33,192 nt of DNA from Pseudomonadales bacterium (GTDB lineage Bacteria > Pseudomonadota > Gammaproteobacteria > Pseudomonadales > Pseudohongiellaceae). The translations under genes and the position numbers were made by a program. Location: the NCBI GenBank assembly GCA_023257655.1, contig JALRBQ010000042.1:1-33192 (forward strand), written 5' to 3'. This document shows, piece after piece, positions 1 to 7,827 of this stretch (position 1 is its first letter; each line of letters starts with the position of its first letter). Under the pieces are notes generated by a model. It made no database searches. It was not told where the DNA came from and was given only the letters and a program-made list of their open reading frames with translations.

Positions 1-196
1 GTGTATTGGAATGCCAACCGCCCGTGTTGGAGCGGACTAGGCCATCATCCTCACGTTTGTTATTCTGAATCGCAGCGAGTAGATCCCGAAGCAGGATGTC
101 GGCCTGCTGCAGGCGACAGTAGGCAATCGGTGTTTCGAACAAGCCCACTGGGTTCGCTTCGACGCGGTAGGAATAGGGTGAGGCGTTGTTTTGCAT
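1..196 (-). CDS. putative 2OG-Fe(II) oxygenase (TIGR02466-like), N-terminal part, cut by window edge
   Basis: Reading the minus strand from an ATG at 196-194 gives an open frame of 65 codons running off the window. It begins MQNNASPYSYRVEANPVG and contains LFETPI followed later by RSNTGGWHSNT. The pattern of an N-terminal 'LF.TPI' strand, a helix ending in 'AI...K...D.G' and then 'SN.GGWHS' matches the N-terminus of the TIGR02466/PF13759 family of putative 2OG-Fe(II) oxygenases; the gene at 21177 is another member. The catalytic His residues lie beyond the window. There is no clear Shine-Dalgarno, and the leader would be only a few bases if the Pho-box promoter at 208-241 is used. It is divergent from the secreted protein at 403. 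The substrate is unknown. Family assignment is fairly sure, function is not. Confidence 0.72.
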   Translation of the reverse strand, partial: MQNNASPYSYRVEANPVGLFETPIAYCRLQQADILLRDLLAAIQNNKREDDGLVRSNTGGWHSNT

Positions 197-207
197 AGGA
201 ATCTGCA

Positions 208-241
208 GCATAACCCGCCCTGGATTACATTTTTGTGACAA
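208..241 (-). promoter_or_regulatory. Pho box and -10 for the divergent 2OG oxygenase
   Basis: On the minus strand TTGTCAC-AAAA-ATGTAAT (bases 241-224) has two 7-mers in the 11-bp phase of the PhoB box consensus CTGTCAT-N4-CTGTCAT. It is almost the same 18-mer as the one before the phoB-like gene (only the spacer differs). After 10-11 bp comes TTATGCT (213-207) as a -10. The predicted transcript starts close to the ATG at 196. Confidence 0.6.
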
Positions 242-312
242 ACATGACGGTTGTCATAGGAAAGTTCGATTCCCGCTCTCGTCATGTCTGCTTTGCCTTC
301 GTTGTCAAAAAA

Positions 313-357
313 CTGCAATCAAACGGTCGCATAACTGCAACATGACAAACCTATTAT
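313..357 (+). promoter_or_regulatory. Pho box (three 11-bp repeats) and -10 for the beta-helix protein gene
   Basis: Three consecutive 11-mers start at 313 (CTGCAATCAAA), 324 (CGGTCGCATAA) and 335 (CTGCAACATGA). They resemble the PhoB half-site CTGTCAT followed by an A/T-rich tetramer. The last 7-mer ends at 341 and is followed after exactly 10 bp by TATTAT (352-357), the spacing known for PhoB-activated promoters, where the box replaces the -35. Confidence 0.55.
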
Positions 358-402
358 GTGCTGAACCAAAAGCCACCCCCGGTACATAACGAAGGAGTTG
401 AA

Positions 403-2232
403 ATGAAATCCAACCGAACACATTTGCGCACCCTGTCTGTCGCTGTCGCGATGGGTGTTGCCGCCATGGGCGCGGAAGCCGCTACACCACCTACACTGGC
501 TACGACCGGACTGAAGACGAGCGCCGTGTTCACCGGTGGCGCCACAATTAACGCAGGCGCCAGCTACCTGTCAGAAGTACCGGCTGCCGACGCCGCCGAC
601 CTGGTTGCCAATATCCAGCCTGCCGCCGATGATGTTGGCAAGTCCGGCAGCATCGTCGTCATCGCCGCGATTCCGGGGCTGGGTTATTTCATGAAGCTCT
701 CTGGCGGGATCTGGGTGCCGTGGAACACGGTGGATCCGATCCAGCCTCTCGTGACCAAGACACTGTCAGCCAAGGAAGAAGTGAAGATTCTCGATGGTCT
801 CATTGGTAGCGATACCAACCTGACCGGTCTGACGATTCAGGCCTACGTCGGTTACTACACCGGCGGCTCGATCAATAACCTGACTTACACAGCTACCCCG
901 GCCAGCATAAAGATAGCTGAAGCACCTGCAGCAGGTTGCCCGACCAATACCACGTTGCTTTCGGGAACCACCTTCGCTGGCAAGCCGGTCTGTGAACTCT
1001 CGGGATCTGCGCGCATTCTCAGCAATACGCACCTGACTGCGAACAACTCTTACTTCATTAATGGCACTGTCTTCATCGGTACTAATACACCGACAGAGAA
1101 TGCCGACAAGATTTCACTGACAATCGATGCCGGTACAACCCTGTTTGCTCCGGAAGGGATCAACACGCTCGTGATTGATCGTAGTGCCAAGATCTTCGCC
1201 AACGGTTCCAAGGCCAAGCCGATCATCATGACTTCAGAAGTCGATGTCGCCGGCGTAGATGCCCTCAACACCCGCGGCAAGTGGGGCGGACTCGTCATCA
1301 ACGGCCGGGCTCCGCTGAATACGCAGAGCGGCTTCGATGAAGGCGAAGGCTCAACTGGTCAATACGGTGGTGGTACCAACCCGGTCGCCGATGACGACAG
1401 CGGTGCCGTCACCTACGTGCAGATCAAGTACGCCGGGTATCCAATTACCCCCGAGAACGAACTGAACAGCATCTCGCTGCAGGGTGTGGGTTCTGGCACC
1501 ATTCTGGATTACATCCAGATTCACAACGGCGCCGATGACTCCATTGAGTTCTACGGTGGCACGGTTAACGCGAAGCACATCGTCTCTACTGGTGTTGATG
1601 ATGACGCGCTCGACTGGACCACTGGTTACGTTGGCAAACTGCAACACATCATCATCAAGCAGACTACCAGCGGTGACAACTGTGTTGAGGCAGACAACCT
1701 GGGCTCCAACCCGATTGCCTCTCCCCAATCGATCCCGACCATTTCAAACCTGACCTGCATCGGCAGCAGCGGTGTGAAGAGTTCAGGTCACGCCATGGAA
1801 CTGAAAGCAGGCACTGGCATGCACATGACCAACTCGGTCATCGGCGGTGTCTTCCCGACTGGCAAGGAAGGCTGCATCCTGATCGCAGGCGCGGCGACCT
1901 TTACCAACGCGGGTTCTTCCATCTCCACCCTGAATGGCACACTGACCATGAAGGACAGCATCATCACGACTGCCTGTGCGGCCGAGCTGAAGGAAGGTTC
2001 CAGCGATACCAATTCACCCTGGAAGACGGCTGACTGGTACGGTGCCCAGGAAAACTCGACGTCCGGTACTGTCGATCTTGGTGGTCCGAATGGATGGGTC
2101 AATGGCACTTCGCTCAACGCCATCCCGGCCAATATCCCGACTGATTCCTTCTTTGACAAGGTCGATTACATCGGTGCCGTCAAGGATGAGACTTCGGATT
2201 GGTCTGCGGGCTGGACCTTTACGGACTTCTAG
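403..2232 (+). CDS. secreted beta-helix-type protein of unknown function, partner of the following TonB receptor
   Basis: This 609-residue protein has a signal peptide (MKSNRTHLRTLSVAVAMG... with cleavage near AEA-ATPP). I chose ATG 403 over an upstream in-frame start because GAAGGAG lies 5 bp before it. The mature part is rich in Gly, Thr, Asn and short beta-type repeats. From about residue 240 it reads like right-handed parallel beta-helix proteins, with ordered phrases such as 'GKWGGLVINGRAP', 'VQIKYAG', 'DYIQIHNGADDSIEFYGGTVNAKHIV' and 'DDALDWTTGYVGKLQHIIIKQ'. Related proteins are often found beside TonB-dependent receptors and may be exported to the surface, but their role is not known to me. 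A terminator at 2272 separates it from the receptor gene, and both genes carry their own Pho box. It may bind or process a phosphorus-containing polymer or ester; that is inference only. Confidence 0.75.
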   Translation: MKSNRTHLRTLSVAVAMGVAAMGAEAATPPTLATTGLKTSAVFTGGATINAGASYLSEVPAADAADLVANIQPAADDVGKSGSIVVIAAIPGLGYFMKLSGGIWVPWNTVDPIQPLVTKTLSAKEEVKILDGLIGSDTNLTGLTIQAYVGYYTGGSINNLTYTATPASIKIAEAPAAGCPTNTTLLSGTTFAGKPVCELSGSARILSNTHLTANNSYFINGTVFIGTNTPTENADKISLTIDAGTTLFAPEGINTLVIDRSAKIFANGSKAKPIIMTSEVDVAGVDALNTRGKWGGLVINGRAPLNTQSGFDEGEGSTGQYGGGTNPVADDDSGAVTYVQIKYAGYPITPENELNSISLQGVGSGTILDYIQIHNGADDSIEFYGGTVNAKHIVSTGVDDDALDWTTGYVGKLQHIIIKQTTSGDNCVEADNLGSNPIASPQSIPTISNLTCIGSSGVKSSGHAMELKAGTGMHMTNSVIGGVFPTGKEGCILIAGAATFTNAGSSISTLNGTLTMKDSIITTACAAELKEGSSDTNSPWKTADWYGAQENSTSGTVDLGGPNGWVNGTSLNAIPANIPTDSFFDKVDYIGAVKDETSDWSAGWTFTDF

Positions 2233-2271
2233 TCCGGCATGTTGAAATTTGCGCTCCACTAAAGAACCCAT

Positions 2272-2297
2272 GGGTGCCTTCGGGCACCCTTTTTTTT
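2272..2297 (+). terminator. rho-independent terminator after the beta-helix gene
   Basis: The stem GGGTGCC / GGCACCC closes a TTCG tetraloop (2272-2289) and is followed by eight T residues (2290-2297). It lies 40 bp after the stop codon. Confidence 0.9.
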
Positions 2298-2352
2298 GGG
2301 GCTGCACCGGGCAGGGACACTCGGGCAGGGAAATGTGACGGAAAATCGCACG

Positions 2353-2386
2353 TTGCAATATTAATGTAACAAAGTCGTCCTATCCT
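2353..2386 (+). promoter_or_regulatory. Pho box and -10 for the TonB-dependent receptor gene
   Basis: TTGCAAT-ATTA-ATGTAAC (2353-2370) gives two 7-mers in 11-bp phase. Exactly 10 bp later comes TATCCT (2381-2386) as the -10. The first half resembles the half-sites at 313 and 335, and the second matches 6 of 7 bases of the half-site before the phoB-like gene. Confidence 0.55.
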
Positions 2387-2427
2387 GATGACTCGGAAAT
2401 ACTTCCAATCAAACCCGGAGTTATGAA

Positions 2428-4926
2428 ATGACCAGTCGACATTTGCTGACGACAGCCATTGCCCTTGCGGTGAGCTCACTGGCTGCAGCACAGCAGGTTC
2501 CCCAAATCGAAGAGATTGCGGTGATCGGCCAGTATGTGCCCGATGAAAAGCGCGGCACCGATGCGATCTCCAATGTGGTCGGCGAACAACAGTTTACCCG
2601 CTCCGGAGATTCCAATATCGCCGAGAGCCTGAAACGTGTGGCCGGTCTCAGCACGGTGGGTGGCAAGTTCGTGTATGTGCGTGGCCTCGGTGAGCGTTAT
2701 TCCACCACGCTGCTCAACGGCGCGATTCTGCCCAGCCCGGAACCGATCAATCGGGTTGTGCCAATGGATCTTTTCCCGACCGCGATCCTGGAGAGCGTGT
2801 TGGTTCAGAAGACTTATGCCGCAGCTTACCCCAGCGAATTCGGTGGCGGCGTGCTGCAGATGCGTACCAAGAAATCGACCGACGAATTCTTCTGGAATGT
2901 GTCGTCATCAATCGGCATGGAACAGAACGTCAGTTTCAATGACGGTCTCACACTGAAAGGCGGCAGTCGCGACTGGCTTGGCTATGATGACGGTTATCGA
3001 CAGCCCTCTGCGGCACTGCGCCAGGCGACGGCAAATGGTCAGGAACTGCGCGTCCTCAGCCCCTTCACTGGCAAGGGTGTGCCGGTAGCTGAATTGCAGA
3101 CGATCGGTCAGAGTTTCAACAATCAATACACGCCAGAGGTCGAGTCACTGCCGGCCAATGTGAACTTCTCGACTTCACTCGGCAACTTCCACGATCTCGG
3201 CAATAGTGGCATGAAGCTGAACTATCTCGCCGCGCTGGATTATTCCAATAGCTGGGATCGCAACGTGATTGATCGCGCCACTTACGTGCCTGGCGCTGAA
3301 GGTCTTACCCAGCAGGAAGGCCAGGTGTATCGCGGCACCGAGAACAACATCGACGTTAGTGGCATTGCGACAGCGGGCCTTGATATCACACCAAACCACA
3401 ATGTGCGCTTCACCTCGGTAATGTTGCGCAAGACCGACGACCGTGTCGCCACGACTGAAGGCTTCACCGAGTCGGCTTCCGATCTGGATGTCACCGAAAT
3501 CGAATGGATCGAACGCGAGCTGTTCTCCAACCAGATCCAGGGTGACCACTATTTTTCGGACCTGCACGAGCTGGTGGTGAACTGGCGTTACAGCCACATC
3601 AAGGCGGAACGGGATGCACCTGATAATCGCGTCTATCGCTATGACGCTGGCGAGTTCTCTTCCCGGGTCGACGGCAATCTGCGAAATTTCAGCGTTCTGG
3701 ACGATACTGCCAACGAATTTGGCATCGACTTTACGATGGTGTTCTATGGTCCGGCAAATGCACTCATCACCACGCAGGCAGGCTATGTTTATAGCGACAA
3801 GCAGCGTGAGTCTGAGATCCGTCGCTATGGATTCGCGTTCTCCGGCGCCGTCGCCAATGACACCGAGCTGTTGCAATTACCCCTGGAACAGATTCTGTCT
3901 GCAGAAAACATCCGTCCACAGGGCTTCCAGATTCGTGAAATCACCCGACCGACAGACAACTACACAGCGGCAAATGAATTAGAGGCGTTATATGGTCAGG
4001 TCGAATTCAACTTCGATGACCGTTTCCGCTTTACACTGGGTGGACGCCAGGAAGATTTCCGGCAGAATGCCAGCACGTTCGATTTGTTCCGTCCCAACGT
4101 TGCCAGCAATGCTGATCTGGCTCGCAAGGAATTCCTGCCGGCATTTAGTGCCACTTACATTCGTGGCGACCATCAGTTCCGCGCGGCCTACAGCGAGACT
4201 GTGTCGCGTCCTGACTTCCGCGAGCTGTCACCGGCGGCGTTCACGAATCCGGAGACAGGCAAGGAAGTGGTGGGTAATCCGGACCTGCAGATCACCTCGA
4301 TCAAGAACTATGATTTTCGCTGGGAGTGGTATTTCGGCTTTACCGATTACATGTCCCTGGGCCTGTTCTACAAGGATTTCACCCTGCCGATTGAAGCCTC
4401 CATCGTGAGCCCAGTTGACCGGAAGTCCACCTATATCAACGCCAAGGCGGCGGAGAACAAGGGATTGGAATACGAGATCTACAAGCGACTCGATTTCCTC
4501 GGAGGCATCGGTGAGGACTTCTATGTGCAGGGCAACGTCGCTTACATCGAATCCAGCGTCGACATTCAGGAAGAAGACCGTGGCTCACTCACGAGCCTGT
4601 CGCGGCCTCTGCAGGGCCAGTCAGACTGGCTATTCAATGCCCAGGTTGGTTATGAACCCATCTCTGGTACTACCGCGACGCTGCTGTATCACTACTTTGG
4701 CGAGCGCATCGCCGAGGTCGGTATCGAAGGCGCCCCTGATTTGATCGAACAGCCCTTTGGCGAGCTGAATTTCATCTTCATTCACGATCTGAATCCGCAC
4801 TGGAAGATGACCTTGAAGGCGAAAAACATCATGGATGAGCGGAGTGAGATCACCCAGGGCGGGTTTGTGACGAACGGCTACAACCGTGGCCGGGAAGCGA
4901 GCATCAAGGTTGATTACACGTTTTAG
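2428..4926 (+). CDS. TonB-dependent outer-membrane receptor
   Basis: This 832-residue protein takes up an unknown ligand across the outer membrane, driven by TonB-ExbBD. A short signal peptide (cleavage near LAAA-QQ, residue 21) is followed by a TonB-box-like EEIAVIG (28-34) and the plug domain, with the hallmark phrases VYVRGLGERYSTTLLNG and PSEFGGGVLQMRTK in the first 160 residues. The rest is alternating amphipathic beta strands ending in the aromatic terminus VDYTF expected for Bam-dependent barrels. There is no N-terminal carboxypeptidase-like or STN domain, so it is a plain transporter rather than a signalling type. The start has GGAG about 7 bp upstream. A Pho box precedes it, and a secreted beta-helix protein lies directly upstream, so I infer a phosphate-starvation uptake pair. 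Confidence 0.9.
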   Translation: MTSRHLLTTAIALAVSSLAAAQQVPQIEEIAVIGQYVPDEKRGTDAISNVVGEQQFTRSGDSNIAESLKRVAGLSTVGGKFVYVRGLGERYSTTLLNGAILPSPEPINRVVPMDLFPTAILESVLVQKTYAAAYPSEFGGGVLQMRTKKSTDEFFWNVSSSIGMEQNVSFNDGLTLKGGSRDWLGYDDGYRQPSAALRQATANGQELRVLSPFTGKGVPVAELQTIGQSFNNQYTPEVESLPANVNFSTSLGNFHDLGNSGMKLNYLAALDYSNSWDRNVIDRATYVPGAEGLTQQEGQVYRGTENNIDVSGIATAGLDITPNHNVRFTSVMLRKTDDRVATTEGFTESASDLDVTEIEWIERELFSNQIQGDHYFSDLHELVVNWRYSHIKAERDAPDNRVYRYDAGEFSSRVDGNLRNFSVLDDTANEFGIDFTMVFYGPANALITTQAGYVYSDKQRESEIRRYGFAFSGAVANDTELLQLPLEQILSAENIRPQGFQIREITRPTDNYTAANELEALYGQVEFNFDDRFRFTLGGRQEDFRQNASTFDLFRPNVASNADLARKEFLPAFSATYIRGDHQFRAAYSETVSRPDFRELSPAAFTNPETGKEVVGNPDLQITSIKNYDFRWEWYFGFTDYMSLGLFYKDFTLPIEASIVSPVDRKSTYINAKAAENKGLEYEIYKRLDFLGGIGEDFYVQGNVAYIESSVDIQEEDRGSLTSLSRPLQGQSDWLFNAQVGYEPISGTTATLLYHYFGERIAEVGIEGAPDLIEQPFGELNFIFIHDLNPHWKMTLKAKNIMDERSEITQGGFVTNGYNRGREASIKVDYTF

Positions 4927-5047
4927 TGAAATCACTTCACGAGATGGTGGCAACGGGTACGCCGCGCCAGGATATGCAATAAATTCATTAGAAACAGTGG
5001 GTTAGAGTGTCATTATTTGGCAAAGAAAGCGGCTGATATCAGGTTCT

Positions 5048-5081
5048 TTGTCACGGAAATGTAATATACTGCTGCTTAAAT
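5048..5081 (+). promoter_or_regulatory. Pho box and -10 before the phoB-like gene (autoregulation)
   Basis: TTGTCAC-GGAA-ATGTAAT (5048-5065) fits the PhoB repeat phase. It has the same two half-sites as the box at 224-241. TTAAAT at 5076-5081 follows after 10 bp as a -10. Autoregulation of phoB through a Pho box is the known pattern. Confidence 0.65.
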
Positions 5082-5124
5082 GAAGCCTGGTTTCAAGTAG
5101 TTCCTGACGAGAAGACTCTTTATC

Positions 5125-5835
5125 ATGCCTGAATCAACAATTCTGATCGTCGATGATGAACCGGCAATCCGGGATATGGTCGGCATCACTCTGGACCTGG
5201 CCGGGTTCAGCAGCCTCAGCGCTGCCAATGCGCTGGAGGCCCATATCTCCATTATTGATCATAAGCCGGATCTGGTACTCCTGGACTGGATGCTGCCAGG
5301 TGGCAGCGGTATCGAGCTGGCCCGTCGCCTGCGTCGTGATGCCGTCACGGCCAATATTCCCATCATCATGCTCACCGCCAAGGCCAGTGAAGACAACAAG
5401 GTGCAGGGGCTGAGCGAAGGGGTGGATGACTACGTCACCAAACCGTTCTCACCGCGAGAGCTTGTCGCGCGCATCAAGACGGTCCTGCGGCGTGCCAATG
5501 GCAATCAGAAGGGCAAGGTGCTGCGGGTTTTCGATTTGCAACTCGACCCGACCAGCCACCGCATTTCGATCGAGGAAACCCCGGTCGAAATGGGGCCAAC
5601 AGAATTTCGCCTGCTCAAGTTCTTCCTGCTCAATCAGGAGAAGGTTTTCAGTCGTGACCATATCCAGGATGCGGTGTGGGGCGCGAATGTGTATTTGGAA
5701 GAGCGTACCATCGACGTACACATCCGGCGGCTGCGCAAGGCGCTTTCGGACATCGAGGGTGCTGCTATCGACTATTCCCGCCTGATCCAGACCGTGCGTG
5801 GAGCGGGTTACCGCTTCTCGGTACGTCCAAGCTGA
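5125..5835 (+). CDS. phoB: PhoB-type response regulator
   Basis: A 236-residue OmpR/PhoB-class regulator. The receiver domain covers about residues 4-120. It has the acidic pair D10-D11, phospho-acceptor D54 in LLDWMLP, T84 in MLTA and K106 in TKPFSPREL. A winged-helix DNA-binding domain follows (about 135-234) with ERTIDVHIRRLRKAL and the ending QTVRGAGYRFS. 'DWMLPGGSGIELARRL' and 'EMGPTEFRLLKFF' are close to PhoB proper. The Pho box at 5048 supports phosphate control and self-activation. In most relatives phoR, the sensor kinase, follows directly; here a convergent lipoprotein gene follows, so the kinase must be elsewhere. A short hairpin, CTGAGC/GCTCAG (5832-5846), overlaps the stop codon. 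PhoB rather than another OmpR-class regulator is the best call, helped by context. Confidence 0.85.
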   Translation: MPESTILIVDDEPAIRDMVGITLDLAGFSSLSAANALEAHISIIDHKPDLVLLDWMLPGGSGIELARRLRRDAVTANIPIIMLTAKASEDNKVQGLSEGVDDYVTKPFSPRELVARIKTVLRRANGNQKGKVLRVFDLQLDPTSHRISIEETPVEMGPTEFRLLKFFLLNQEKVFSRDHIQDAVWGANVYLEERTIDVHIRRLRKALSDIEGAAIDYSRLIQTVRGAGYRFSVRPS

Positions 5836-5861
5836 GCGTCGCTCAGTCTGTTCCCTGTGAC

Positions 5862-6089
5862 CTATCTGATCGCCTCCCGCTCCCTGCGGTAGGTTTCATA
5901 GTCTGTCTGATACTGGGCCTTGCATTGGGCGTGCTGAGGGATCGGAAGTGTTTCGCATTCCTGCAGGCGATTCTGCCGAATCAATTCATAGCGTGCGCGG
6001 TTGGAGCAGGCGCTGGTCAGCAGCAGCGTTGCCAACAGCAGCAGCGCAGTGATGCGGCTTGTCGTTATTTCTGAAACGCGTCTGCGCAT
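5862..6089 (-). CDS. small lipoprotein of unknown function
   Basis: A 75-residue protein starting at ATG 6089, which has GAGGAAAG five bases upstream; a longer in-frame start at 6119 lacks this. Residues 1-28 form a lipoprotein signal peptide with a hydrophobic run (ITALLLLATLLL) and the lipobox LTSAC, so Cys28 would be lipidated. The mature part is a short charged Gln/Arg/Tyr-rich segment with two further Cys residues. I recognise no domain. It converges on the phoB-like gene, with the two stop codons 26 bp apart. Confidence 0.7.
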   Translation of the reverse strand: MRRRVSEITTSRITALLLLATLLLTSACSNRARYELIRQNRLQECETLPIPQHAQCKAQYQTDYETYRREREAIR

Positions 6090-6192
6090 ACTTTCCTCGT
6101 GTTGTGTTCCATGCGCCACAACCGCGGCGGCGGTGTCAGCCTAGTTTGACTCAAGGCCACTCGAAAGTCTGTTTTCAGTGGCCCAAAAACGA

Positions 6193-6219
6193 CAAACCCC
6201 GGCACAAGGCCGGGGTTTG
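6193..6219 (-). terminator. strong hairpin, possible minus-strand terminator
   Basis: Perfect 11-bp arms CAAACCCCGGC / GCCGGGGTTTG enclose a 5-base loop. On the minus strand the hairpin is followed by TCGTTTTT, a weak T tract; on the plus strand there is none. No minus-strand gene is visible upstream of it, so it may be left over from a lost gene, or may feed the lipoprotein region. Confidence 0.45.
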
Positions 6220-6226
6220 AAGTAGC

Positions 6227-6532
6227 TGGAGTCAGGATCCGGAATCCCTCACCGTGACAATGTCGAGCTATGCCACCGAGGGTCAGTTGGAACCCGTTAA
6301 GGGGCGATTGCGATTGACTGAGGCCAGAGTGACTTGGCAGTTTCGCCCGTTGCCCTCCGGTGCAGTGGAAGTGATGAACGAGGCGCACATCAACCCGGGG
6401 TCACCCTTGCCCGGATTTGTCACCAATATGCTGCTTGTCGACACGCCTTTTGAGACGCTACGAGCGTTCCGTGAAGCGATTCATCGTCCGGAATATGCCG
6501 CGGTCTCCTATGACTTCGTCCAAGAGCCCTGA
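6227..6532 (+). pseudogene. C-terminal remnant of a START-domain lipid-binding protein
   Basis: The plus frame from about 6221 to the stop at 6532 reads SSWSQDPESLTVTMSSYATE, continues into VTWQFRPLPSGAVEV and ends with VDTPFETLRAFREAI. This is the pattern of the second half of bacterial START-domain proteins (W.F.PL..G.V.V, then 'VDTPF.TLR.LRE'). The first ~100 residues are missing: the frame closes at a TGA at 6218-6220, right at the edge of the hairpin at 6193-6219. An initiation at GTG 6254 would give 92 residues, too short for the lipid-binding cavity. I call it a 5'-truncated pseudogene; a short expressed relic cannot be excluded. Confidence 0.6.
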
Positions 6533-6726
6533 CTGGCGTAGACGACGCCGAGAAACGCAGCGAGTCATTGTGAGCCGAATTTTGGACTCTCTCCCTGTAT
6601 CCGCTACAGTAATATAATGACATGCCGTCGATGTGGCGAATCGCTGCAGTAGATGCAGGTATCAATAGCGTTGGACAAGCACACTTCGACAGAGACACGC
6701 ACCTGCGCCGCGAGGACATCGCAACC

Positions 6727-7410
6727 ATGAAAAAATTCGACAAGATCCGTCAGCAGGCAGAGAAGCGCAAGGGCGGGGCAGCCGCACTGAAGAAACTCCT
6801 GCCGAAGGTCGCTTCGACACAACAGCTCGCCAAAACCGGCGACGATCGCTATCTTGCCATGATGACACGGGCAATCAATCAGGCCGGATTCAGCTGGAAA
6901 GTCATCGAGAACAAATGGCCACAGTTCGAGGAAGCCTTCTTCGGCTTCGATCCGAAGAAGCTTGCATTGTTGTCGCCGGAGCAATGGGAGGCCTACACGA
7001 GTGACAGGCGTGTCGTGCGCAACTGGCAGAAGATCAAGGCGCTGCAGGAAAACGTGTATTTCGTACAGGAAGTCGCGCGCACACACGGCAGCTTCGGCAA
7101 GTTCCTGGCGGAGTGGCCCGCCAGCGACCAGATCGGACTCATGCGCTATCTCAAGAAGCACGGCTCCCGACTGGGAGGACAAAGTGCGCTTTGGTTTTTG
7201 CGCACAATGGGCAAGGACTGTTTCATCCTGTCGCGCGATGTGGTGTTGACCTTGCAGCATGCTGGGCTCGATATTGCAGACGAACCAACCAGTCAACGGG
7301 ACCTGCGGCAAATCCAGAAGGCGTTTGACGTCTGGCATGAGGAAACCGGATTGCCCTACAGCCACCTGAGTCGAATCGCCGCCTGCGCCACCGGTGAAAA
7401 TTATCTCTGA
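6727..7410 (+). CDS. DNA-3-methyladenine glycosylase I family protein
   Basis: A 227-residue protein of the Tag family (HhH-GPD superfamily, Pfam Adenine_glyco), which excises 3-methyladenine from alkylated DNA. Support comes from NQAGFSWKVIENKWPQFEEAFFGFDPKKLALLS, aligning with 'QAGLSWITVLKKR..YR.CFH.FDP.KVA' of E. coli Tag, and from a later segment (WFLRTMGKDCFILSRDVV) in the place of the C-terminal part of the fold. The Cys/His zinc ligands at the two ends of E. coli Tag are not visible, so this is a divergent branch. ATG 6727 was chosen because GAGGA precedes it by 10 bp; the open frame extends upstream to 6622 without Tag similarity. It stands alone between a pseudogene and the helicase leader. 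Confidence 0.75.
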   Translation: MKKFDKIRQQAEKRKGGAAALKKLLPKVASTQQLAKTGDDRYLAMMTRAINQAGFSWKVIENKWPQFEEAFFGFDPKKLALLSPEQWEAYTSDRRVVRNWQKIKALQENVYFVQEVARTHGSFGKFLAEWPASDQIGLMRYLKKHGSRLGGQSALWFLRTMGKDCFILSRDVVLTLQHAGLDIADEPTSQRDLRQIQKAFDVWHEETGLPYSHLSRIAACATGENYL

Positions 7411-7827
7411 TCACTCAGGCACCGCGATTGCCGGCGCTGCACGCAGTTACAGGTGCCATTAGGTAGAATGACACGACTGTGTTAAAGTGCGCGCCGTAGT
7501 CGCCCGATACCCTGGGCACTACAGTGCAGTCTCTTTAGAAACAGGACTTGAATTAACGGTCTGGGCTTGTCGAGAATTCGCAAGCAGCTCTCACGACCTA
7601 TCTTCACCCTCACTTCTGCTATTGGCCTCTGCTGACGCCAGTTTCCAAAAGTTACCTATCGAAATGCACGCCCGTGCAACCGGACTTCCAAGGTCTGGAA
7701 ACCACTTACATTGATGTCTCGCGAACCCGGCTGGTCTCATGGCAGGCAGTGTCGCGAGCGTCTGCAATCCAACAACGCCTGCGGGCGTTTGAACTAATCT
7801 GAACTATTTTGAAATAAGAGAAAACGC
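7411..7827. other. 417-bp gap: long structured leader of the DEAD-box gene, no convincing gene
   Basis: A 75-codon frame at 7487-7714 shows no start signal and no recognisable protein pattern. Two hairpins are visible near the helicase start: CTCGCGA (7718-7724) pairing with TCGCGAG (7752-7758) across a 27-base loop, and AACGCC-TGCG-GGCGTT (7774-7789) without a T tract. The region probably holds the promoter and a long 5' leader, as known for cold-inducible DEAD-box helicase genes. I could not place a -10/-35 pair with confidence. Confidence 0.45.

Noticed and set aside
244..257. perfect inverted repeat ATGAC-GGTT-GTCAT
   Set aside because: It borders the Pho box at 224-241 but has no spacing that fits PhoB half-sites; without a regulator to assign I do not annotate it.
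3175..3876. 233-codon minus-strand frame
   Set aside because: Antisense to the TonB receptor with no ribosome site and no recognisable protein.
6177..6290. tRNA-like pieces (GAGCTATGCCAC and a TTCAAACC-like stretch on the minus strand)
   Set aside because: No complete acceptor or anticodon stems could be built, and the plus strand there codes the START remnant.
7487..7714. 75-codon plus frame before the helicase
   Set aside because: No ribosome site, no protein pattern; better explained as leader RNA.
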